From Massilia kyonggiensis (GTDB lineage Bacteria > Pseudomonadota > Gammaproteobacteria > Burkholderiales > Burkholderiaceae_D), in assembly GCF_024756235.1 (NCBI RefSeq), contig NZ_JANUGY010000021.1, positions 1 to 39,394 of the forward strand: 39,394 bases of DNA, given 5' to 3'. Below, piece by piece: positions 31,112 to 39,394 of the stretch (the first letter of the stretch is position 1; every line of letters starts with the position of its first letter). The notes beneath the pieces were generated by a model that was not told the DNA's origin, did not search any database, and saw only the letters and a program-made list of their open reading frames with translations. Made by a program: the position numbers and the translations under genes.

Positions 31112-32767
31112 TTATTTGGCCGGCGCGAACTTCTTGGTGATGACGTACTGCTGCGCCATCGAGATCAGGTTGTTCACGACCCAGTACAGCACGAGGCCGG
31201 ACGGGAAGAACAGGAAGATGACCGAGAACGCCAGCGGCATGAACAGCATCATCTTGGCCTGCATCGGATCGGCCGGCTGCGGGTTCAGCTTCTGCGTGAT
31301 GAACATCGAGATCGCGTACAGGATCGGCAGGATGAAGTACGGGTCCGGTGCCGTCAGGTCGTGAATCCAGCCCACCCACGGTGCGCCGCGCATCTCGACC
31401 GCGGCCTGCAGCACCCAGTACAGGGCCAGGAACACCGGCATCTGCACGAGGATCGGCAGGCAGCCGCCCAACGGATTGATCTTCTCGGCCTTGTACAGCT
31501 CCATCGTGGCCTGCTGCATCTTGACCGGATCGTTTTTAAAACGCTCGCGGATCGCCTGCATCTTCGGCGTCACCGTCTTCATCTTGGCCATGCTGCGGTA
31601 GCCGGCCGCCGACAGCGGGAAGAACAGCAGCTTGATCAGGATGGTGAAGGCGATGATGGTCCAGCCCCAGTTGCCGATCATCGAGTGCAGCCAGTTCATC
31701 GTGGCGAAGATCGGCTTGGCGATGATCGCAGCCCAGGAATAGTCGCGCACCAGGTCCAGGCCCGGGGTCACGTTTTCCAGCAGGCTCTGCACCTGCGGGC
31801 CCGAGTACAGGCGGGCGGCGTTCGAGACGGTCGCGCCCGGTGCCACGGTGCCCAGCGGCTCGACGGCGCCGATCGCGAACAGGTTGTTACCCAGCGACTT
31901 CGTGTAGATGTCGCGCTGCGTGTTCGCCGGCGGGATGAACGCCGAGACGAAGAAGTGCTGCGAGATCGCGATCCAGCCATCCTTCGACGCTTTCGCGTGC
32001 TCGGCCGAACCCTTGCCGATCTTCTCGAAGGTCAGCTTCTGGTAGTGCTCTTCCGGCGTCCACAGCGTGGGGCCCGTGTAAGTGCTGTTGAAATAGGTGT
32101 CGCCTTCCGGCTTCATGCCGTCATGCTCGAGCTGGAAGTACAGCGACGGCGTGACCGGTGCCTGCGTCAGGTTCGTCACGTCGTGGCGCACGTCGATCAC
32201 GTAGTCGTTGCGCTTGAACGTGAAGGTCTTGGTCAGGCGCACGCCGCCCTGCTCCGCGTCGAGCACGACCTGCACCTGGTTGTTGCTGTCCAGCGTGCGC
32301 GGGCCCGGACGGACCGTGAACGGGGTGTTGTGGTTCGGCAGGACGCCGGCCGCGCTGGCGCCGGTCAGGCCCGTCTGGGCCAGGTAGACGCGCGGACCGT
32401 TGGCCTGGAACAGCACCTGGTTCTTCGTCTGGTCGACCTTGTCGCGGTACTTCAGCAGTTCCAGGCGGCGGATCACGCCGCCGGCCGTGTCGATGTCGAC
32501 TTTATAGACGTCGGTGGTGACGGTGACGACCTGGGTCTGCACGGGCGCGGGCGCCGCGGGCGTGCCCGGGACGGTGCCGGCCGGGGCCGGCGTCGCCGCC
32601 GTCGGCAGGTCGTTCGGCTTGGCCGGGTTAGGGGCCTGCGCGACCTTGGCCGGCGGCTGCGCCGAGAACATCGACTGCTTGCCGTTGGCCACCATCCAGT
32701 CGTTCCACAGGACGACCAGCGAGACGGCGAACACGATCCACAGGATGGTACGTTTATTGATTTCCAT
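31112..32767 (-). CDS. yidC: Membrane protein insertase YidC
   Basis: Inner-membrane insertase of 551 residues that folds and inserts membrane proteins, alone or with the Sec translocon. An N-terminal transmembrane helix (about 9-22) is followed by a Pro/Ala-rich linker, a large periplasmic domain (about 80-330) and the conserved C-terminal core with five helices, including GWTIIAFTILIKLLFFPL and NPLGGCLPILVQMPVFLALY. Gene order with yidD, rnpA and rpmH is the usual one. Nine bases separate it from yidD. Confidence 0.97.
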   Translation of the reverse strand: MEINKRTILWIVFAVSLVVLWNDWMVANGKQSMFSAQPPAKVAQAPNPAKPNDLPTAATPAPAGTVPGTPAAPAPVQTQVVTVTTDVYKVDIDTAGGVIRRLELLKYRDKVDQTKNQVLFQANGPRVYLAQTGLTGASAAGVLPNHNTPFTVRPGPRTLDSNNQVQVVLDAEQGGVRLTKTFTFKRNDYVIDVRHDVTNLTQAPVTPSLYFQLEHDGMKPEGDTYFNSTYTGPTLWTPEEHYQKLTFEKIGKGSAEHAKASKDGWIAISQHFFVSAFIPPANTQRDIYTKSLGNNLFAIGAVEPLGTVAPGATVSNAARLYSGPQVQSLLENVTPGLDLVRDYSWAAIIAKPIFATMNWLHSMIGNWGWTIIAFTILIKLLFFPLSAAGYRSMAKMKTVTPKMQAIRERFKNDPVKMQQATMELYKAEKINPLGGCLPILVQMPVFLALYWVLQAAVEMRGAPWVGWIHDLTAPDPYFILPILYAISMFITQKLNPQPADPMQAKMMLFMPLAFSVIFLFFPSGLVLYWVVNNLISMAQQYVITKKFAPAK

Positions 32768-32776
32768 TGGTCTTAT

Positions 32777-33037
32777 TCAGGAATGCTTGCAACCGCAAGC
32801 GGTTGGTGAGGAATGCTGCTCCCCGGGACGCGGTACCAGGTCGACGCCGCCGTCGTTCCACGGATGGCAGCGGCAGACGCGGCGCAGGGCCAGCCATCCG
32901 CCGCGCGCGGCGCCGTGGATCTTGACGGCCTCGATCGCGTAATTGGAACAGGTCGGATAGAAACGGCAGTTCTGTCCGAGCATCGGAGACACCAGCAATT
33001 GGTAGCCGCGCAACAGCCAGACGAGCAACCGGTTCAT
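32777..33037 (-). CDS. yidD: Membrane protein insertion efficiency factor YidD
   Basis: Small amphipathic protein of 86 residues that assists insertion by YidC. The signature LLVSPMLGQNCRFYPTCSNYA, shown here as residues 14-34, and the CRCHPW motif are characteristic. The C-terminal Cys-containing tail is typical of this family. Its ATG at 33037 overlaps the end of rnpA by four bases. Confidence 0.95.
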   Translation of the reverse strand: MNRLLVWLLRGYQLLVSPMLGQNCRFYPTCSNYAIEAVKIHGAARGGWLALRRVCRCHPWNDGGVDLVPRPGEQHSSPTACGCKHS

Positions 33038-33477
33038 GATAGTCCCGGTTGTGAGCCTGAAGGCGCAACGCTTGCCGCCTGTGGAGCGGACTGGGCTTTG
33101 CGTGGACGCGGCATTTGCGACGCGAACAGGCGTGCCAGTTCCACGCGCAACTGGGCCTTCAGCGACGTCGTCGTGGCCGGACCGTCCTTGCCGTTGACCG
33201 GACGAGACAAGCGTACGATGCAGTCGAGCGCCGGCAATGGCGTCGTGCGGAACAGTTCGCGCGTGATGCGCTTGATGGTGTTGCGCGTGACCGCGCGCGG
33301 CGCAAAACGTTTGGCCGCGACGACGCCCAGCCGCGCATGAGGCAGGGCATTCGGTCGGGTATAGAGCACGAAATGCGCGGTTTTTTGTGCAGGGCGCAAA
33401 CGAAAAACGGATGAAAACTCATCCGTTTTTACGATACGCCGAACGCGCGCAAAGTCGTGCGAACCTTCGCCTGACAT
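33034..33477 (-). CDS. rnpA: Ribonuclease P protein component
   Basis: Protein subunit of RNase P, which matures the 5' ends of tRNAs. It has 147 residues; the core (about 1-115) includes FSSVFRLRPAQKTAHF and the RNR-type segment RAVTRNTIKRITRELFR. The C-terminal ~25 residues are a basic/Pro tail longer than in E. coli RnpA. It lies 34 bases after rpmH and overlaps yidD. Confidence 0.95.
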   Translation of the reverse strand: MSGEGSHDFARVRRIVKTDEFSSVFRLRPAQKTAHFVLYTRPNALPHARLGVVAAKRFAPRAVTRNTIKRITRELFRTTPLPALDCIVRLSRPVNGKDGPATTTSLKAQLRVELARLFASQMPRPRKAQSAPQAASVAPSGSQPGLS

Positions 33478-33511
33478 ATGTCGTAGGCGCGGTCGATGCG
33501 GCTTTCCGGGC

Positions 33512-33646
33512 TTAGACAGCCAGGCGCTTGCGGCCCTTGGCGCGGCGAGCGTTCAGGACAAGGCGGCCACCACGGGTAGCCATACGTGCGCGGAAGCCGT
33601 GCGTGCGCTTGCGACGGACGACGGAAGGTTGGTAAGTACGTTTCAT
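33512..33646 (-). CDS. rpmH: 50S ribosomal protein L34
   Basis: Ribosomal protein of 44 residues, starting MKRTYQPSVVRRKRTHGF and ending with the typical RRAKGRKRLAV. The start at 33646 is fixed by family length; the frame open further upstream has no support. It heads the rpmH-rnpA-yidD-yidC operon and is divergent from dnaA across the origin region. Confidence 0.97.
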   Translation of the reverse strand: MKRTYQPSVVRRKRTHGFRARMATRGGRLVLNARRAKGRKRLAV

Positions 33647-34002
33647 GGTGGTCTCGCTTAAAGCAAAATAGAATGCAAAATCGGGGCTGAGCTCACGCTG
33701 AGTCAGCATTGCGCCAATGACATTTCGCAGTTGTTAAGCCAGCGTCACGCCACAGCAAAGCTTGTCGCCTGTGTGCCGTTTGTTGAATTAACAAGGCGTA
33801 CGGGCGGGGAACCCTGAATTAGACAGCATTTCCGGTCCAGCTGTCAAGAAAGCCGTTGTGTCAAGACCGCGCCATTGTGCGCCGCAAACGGTTGCGGACG
33901 CACGTCAGGCAACTCTGGTTCGGTGGAAAATTCCTGTATCGCCTGTGGATAACTTGCGAGAACACAGGTAAAATAGAGTGTTACGCTTAACTTAGTCGAT
34001 GT
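33647..34002. other. rpmH-dnaA intergenic region, candidate oriC
   Basis: This 356-base gap contains a perfect DnaA box TGTGGATAA (33944-33952, i.e. TTATCCACA on the minus strand). A near match TATGGATAA (34002-34010) overlaps the dnaA start codon. TAAAAT at 33969-33974 is a -10 candidate for dnaA, and the DnaA box covers its -35, which would allow autoregulation. A/T-rich patches lie at 33661-33680 and 33779-33792. Only one perfect box is seen, so a classical box cluster is not evident, and the origin may use degenerate sites or lie elsewhere. Confidence 0.55.
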
Positions 34003-35421
34003 ATGGATAACTTTTGGCAGACCTGCTCCAACCAGTTGGAGCTCGAGCTGACACCGCAGCAATATACCGCGTGGATCAAACCACTCGTCGCCCTCGACTA
34101 CGAGGACGGCAAGCTGCGCATTGCGGCGCCCAATCGATTCAAGCTCGACTGGGTGAAGTCGCAGTTCGCCAATCGCATCACCGCGCTGGCGTCGGAACAC
34201 TTCCAGCGGCCGGTCGACGTGCAGTTCGTGCTCGATCCGAAGAACAGCGCGCCGAAGAAACCGGCATCGTCGGCCCCTGCCCCATCCCCAATGGCGTCCA
34301 GCAGCGGCGCGCTGGGCATCAACGCCGCCGCCGACAAGACCGTGCCGGAGATGCCTGTCGTCACGCCGGACAACGTCATCGCGAACAATCCGCGCCGCGA
34401 ACAGAGCCGCGTCAATCCTGACCTCACGTTCGAGAACTTCGTGACCGGTAAGGCGAACCAACTGGCGCGCGCCGCCGCGATCCAGGTCGCCAACAATCCC
34501 GGCGTCTCGTACAACCCGCTGTTCTTCTACGGCGGCGTAGGCCTCGGTAAAACGCACTTGATCCACGCGATCGGCAACCAGGTGATGGCCGACCAGCCGG
34601 GCGCGCGCATCCGCTATATCCACGCGGAACAGTATGTGCGCGACGTCGTGACCGCGTACCAGCGCAAAGGCTTCGACGACTTCAAGCATTACTATCACTC
34701 GCTGGACATGCTGCTGATCGACGATATTCAATTCTTCGGTGGCAAGAGCCGCACGCAGGAAGAATTTTTCTATGCGTTCGAGGCACTGATCGCGGCGAAA
34801 AAGCAGATCATCATCACGTCGGATACCTATCCGAAAGAGATCACGGGCATGGATGACCGCCTGATCTCGCGCTTCGACTCGGGCCTGACGGTCGCGATCG
34901 AACCGCCGGAACTGGAAATGCGCGTGGCGATCCTGATGAAGAAGGCGGAATCGGAAGGCGTGATGCTGAACGACGACGTCGCCTTCTTCGTCGCGAAACA
35001 CCTGCGCTCGAACGTGCGCGAACTGGAAGGCGCGTTGAGGAAAATCCTCGCGTACTCGCGCTTCCACGGCAAGGACATCACGATCGACGTCGTGAAGGAA
35101 GCCCTGAAAGACCTGCTGTCCGTTCAGAACCGCCAGATCTCCGTGGAAAACATCCAGAAGACCGTGGCCGATTTCTTCAACATCAAGGTCGCGGACATGT
35201 ATTCGAAGCGCCGCCCCGCGAACATCGCGCGTCCGCGCCAGATCGCGATGTACCTGGCGAAAGAGCTGACGCAGAAGAGTCTGCCGGAAATCGGCGAACT
35301 GTTCGGCGGCCGCGACCATACGACGGTGTTGCATGCGGTCCGCAAGATCGCCCAGGACCGTGCCAAGAACGCTGAGTGCAACCACGAATTGCACGTGCTG
35401 GAACAGACCCTGAAAGGCTGA
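34003..35421 (+). CDS. dnaA: Chromosomal replication initiator DnaA
   Basis: Initiator protein of 472 residues. Domain I (about 1-85) is followed by a Pro/Ala/Ser-rich linker (about 90-135). The AAA+ domain has Walker A GGVGLGKT (177-184) and Walker B LLIDDIQF. Domain IV binds DnaA boxes through GGRDHTTV (435-442). The ATG at 34003 overlaps a near-consensus DnaA box. dnaN follows after 90 bases. Confidence 0.98.
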   Translation: MDNFWQTCSNQLELELTPQQYTAWIKPLVALDYEDGKLRIAAPNRFKLDWVKSQFANRITALASEHFQRPVDVQFVLDPKNSAPKKPASSAPAPSPMASSSGALGINAAADKTVPEMPVVTPDNVIANNPRREQSRVNPDLTFENFVTGKANQLARAAAIQVANNPGVSYNPLFFYGGVGLGKTHLIHAIGNQVMADQPGARIRYIHAEQYVRDVVTAYQRKGFDDFKHYYHSLDMLLIDDIQFFGGKSRTQEEFFYAFEALIAAKKQIIITSDTYPKEITGMDDRLISRFDSGLTVAIEPPELEMRVAILMKKAESEGVMLNDDVAFFVAKHLRSNVRELEGALRKILAYSRFHGKDITIDVVKEALKDLLSVQNRQISVENIQKTVADFFNIKVADMYSKRRPANIARPRQIAMYLAKELTQKSLPEIGELFGGRDHTTVLHAVRKIAQDRAKNAECNHELHVLEQTLKG

Positions 35422-35511
35422 TGCGTGATCGGGGGTCAAAAGGCTGTGCCCCCGATGATTTCTGGCAAAATATTGCGCGAACAACATTTTTACCCATAAC
35501 CGAGGATATCT

Positions 35512-36618
35512 ATGCAACTGGTCAAATCCACCCGAGACACGCTTCTCCGGCCACTGCAGATCGTGAGTGGTATTGTCGAGCGTCGGCACACCATGCCGAT
35601 TCTGGCCAATATCCTCATCCGCAAGAATGGCGAAAGCGTCTCGTTCCTGTCGACCGACACCGAGGTGCAAATCACGACCCTGGCCAATATCGGTTCGGGT
35701 CCCGAGGAGACCGGCACGACCGTCGCGGCACGCAAGCTGCTCGACATCCTGCGTGCCCTGCCGGAATCGGGCGACGTCACGATGACCCTGCTGAACAAGC
35801 GCCTGACCGTCCAGAGCGGCAAGTCGCGCTTCGCGCTGCAGACGCTGGCGGCCGAGGAATTCCCGACCGTGTCCGTGGCCGACAGCTACAACGCGACCGT
35901 CACGCTGCCGCAGAAAACGCTGAAGCACCTGTTCAACATGGTGCACTTCGCGATGGCCCAGCAGGACATCCGCTACTACCTGAACGGCCTGCTGCTGGTG
36001 CTGGACGGTAACAACGTCATCGCCGTCGCCACCGACGGCCACCGCCTGGCATTCGCGCAAGTGACGGCCGAGCAGACGTTCGAGCGCCAGGAAGTGATCA
36101 TCCCGCGCAAGACCATCCTGGAACTGCAGCGCCTGCTGGAAGAAAGCGACGACGAAGTCCGCCTGGACATCGCCGCCTCGCAGGTCAAGCTGACGTTCGC
36201 CGACATCGAACTCGTGTCGAAACTGGTCGAAGGCAAGTTCCCGGATTACACCCGCGTGATCCCGAAGGGTTACAAGAACGATTTCACGATCAGCCGCGAA
36301 GAACTGCTGCGCTCGCTGCAGCGCGCCGCGATCATGACGAGCGACAAGTTCAAGGGCGTGCGCTGCATGATCGCCCCGGGTTCGATGAAGATCAGCTCGA
36401 CCAACGCCGACCAGGAAGAAGCGGTGGAAGAACTGGAAATCGACTACGGCGGCGACACGATCGACATCGGTTTCAACGTCACGTACCTGCTCGACGTCCT
36501 GAACAACCTGAAGTGCGACCAGGTGAACATCTCGCTGGGCGACTCGAATTCGTCGGCACTGATGTCGATTCCGGAAAATGGCGACTTCAAGTACGTCGTC
36601 ATGCCGATGCGTATTTAA
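35512..36618 (+). CDS. dnaN: DNA polymerase III subunit beta (sliding clamp)
   Basis: Clamp protein of 368 residues, the usual length, that forms a dimeric ring on DNA. Landmarks are RHTMPILANILIR near the N-terminus, FRYYLNG-like DIRYYLNGLLLVLDG in the middle, and the C-terminal YVVMPMRI typical of the clamp. It sits between dnaA and gyrB as in most betaproteobacteria. The 90-base gap before it holds no obvious DnaA box; the sequence TTTTTACCCATAACCGAGGA just precedes the start, with AGGA as ribosome-binding site. Confidence 0.98.
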   Translation: MQLVKSTRDTLLRPLQIVSGIVERRHTMPILANILIRKNGESVSFLSTDTEVQITTLANIGSGPEETGTTVAARKLLDILRALPESGDVTMTLLNKRLTVQSGKSRFALQTLAAEEFPTVSVADSYNATVTLPQKTLKHLFNMVHFAMAQQDIRYYLNGLLLVLDGNNVIAVATDGHRLAFAQVTAEQTFERQEVIIPRKTILELQRLLEESDDEVRLDIAASQVKLTFADIELVSKLVEGKFPDYTRVIPKGYKNDFTISREELLRSLQRAAIMTSDKFKGVRCMIAPGSMKISSTNADQEEAVEELEIDYGGDTIDIGFNVTYLLDVLNNLKCDQVNISLGDSNSSALMSIPENGDFKYVVMPMRI

Positions 36619-36765
36619 TTAGGGCAAAGCGCCCATATATTCGTTGTTTGCCGTCTGTTTGCGGCGTCGGCTGGTGCGGAAGACATCCTGCCCGGCCGAT
36701 CGACGATCGAGACCGCGGGCCTCTATGCCCGCCGTCTGATTTACACGTTATTTGAGAAAGCAGTC

Positions 36766-39270
<2,505 letters not shown>

Positions 39271-39394
39271 AATTGGGGCGAAGCAAAGCTGCACCACTCG
39301 GACGTTATAAGTAGCGGTACTTCGTAAGCGTGACGAGAAGGAGGTCCCTTGCTGTCCAGTCCCGTTTGATCGTAGACGCGTTTAACGAATAATT

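Noticed and set aside
35422..35511. Possible DnaA boxes between dnaA and dnaN.
   Set aside because: The best candidate, TTACCCATA, differs from the consensus at two positions, so an origin here is not supported.
39271..39394. The end of the window after gyrB, with a GGAGG at 39340-39345 that might precede a gene.
   Set aside because: The following TTG opens only a six-codon frame before TGA. No gene, terminator or repeat was recognised in these bases.

Overview
The window looks like a chromosomal segment, rich in G+C, from a betaproteobacterium of the Oxalobacteraceae, probably Massilia or a close relative. This is inferred from the gene content and protein sequences, not from a search. The right end is the replication-origin neighbourhood: mnmE, yidC, yidD, rnpA and rpmH run leftwards, and dnaA, dnaN and gyrB run rightwards, with the rpmH-dnaA gap as the candidate oriC. 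No transposon, phage, CRISPR or tRNA gene is visible.

Layout. 1-206: a strong leftward promoter of rRNA-operon type, then the start of a radical SAM gene (207-1688). 1777-6448: a tightly coupled lipid-transport operon (STAS-MlaE permease, MlaF ATPase, MlaD/MCE protein, PqiC-like lipoprotein) ending in a VanZ-family membrane gene. 6492-9997: a thioredoxin-like ferredoxin, an alpha/beta hydrolase, a D,D-carboxypeptidase behind an unusual inverted-repeat promoter, an aldo/keto reductase and an atypical CsoR/FrmR repressor. 10001-12763: pssA, a CAP-domain lipoprotein, an orphan HPt protein and a small zinc-binding protein.

13087-18718 is a leftward run: a PAS histidine kinase, an RsbR-like STAS protein, a DUF3142 protein, a large secreted protein of unknown function and a DUF1439 lipoprotein. 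18898-20456 holds a CopG-type regulator and a PHB-depolymerase-family esterase behind a symmetric operator. 20468-21244 holds infA, preceded on the same strand by about 300 nt of strongly structured RNA that ends in an intrinsic terminator before the infA start codon; this may be an attenuator leader or an independent small RNA. 21245-29574 is a signalling block: a double-domain KaiC-like ATPase coupled to a hybrid histidine kinase, a GGDEF-EAL protein with a degenerate receiver, a fatty-acid desaturase with a long extra C-terminus, a second GGDEF protein and two small unknown proteins.

The strongest leads for something undescribed are the structured infA leader (20809-21046), the nested inverted repeat at the carboxypeptidase promoter (7488-7540), the KaiC/hybrid kinase pair with alternative hairpins at its start, and the DUF3142/unknown/DUF1439 cluster next to the RsbR-kinase pair. 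All functional statements come from reading motifs by eye; no database search was possible.
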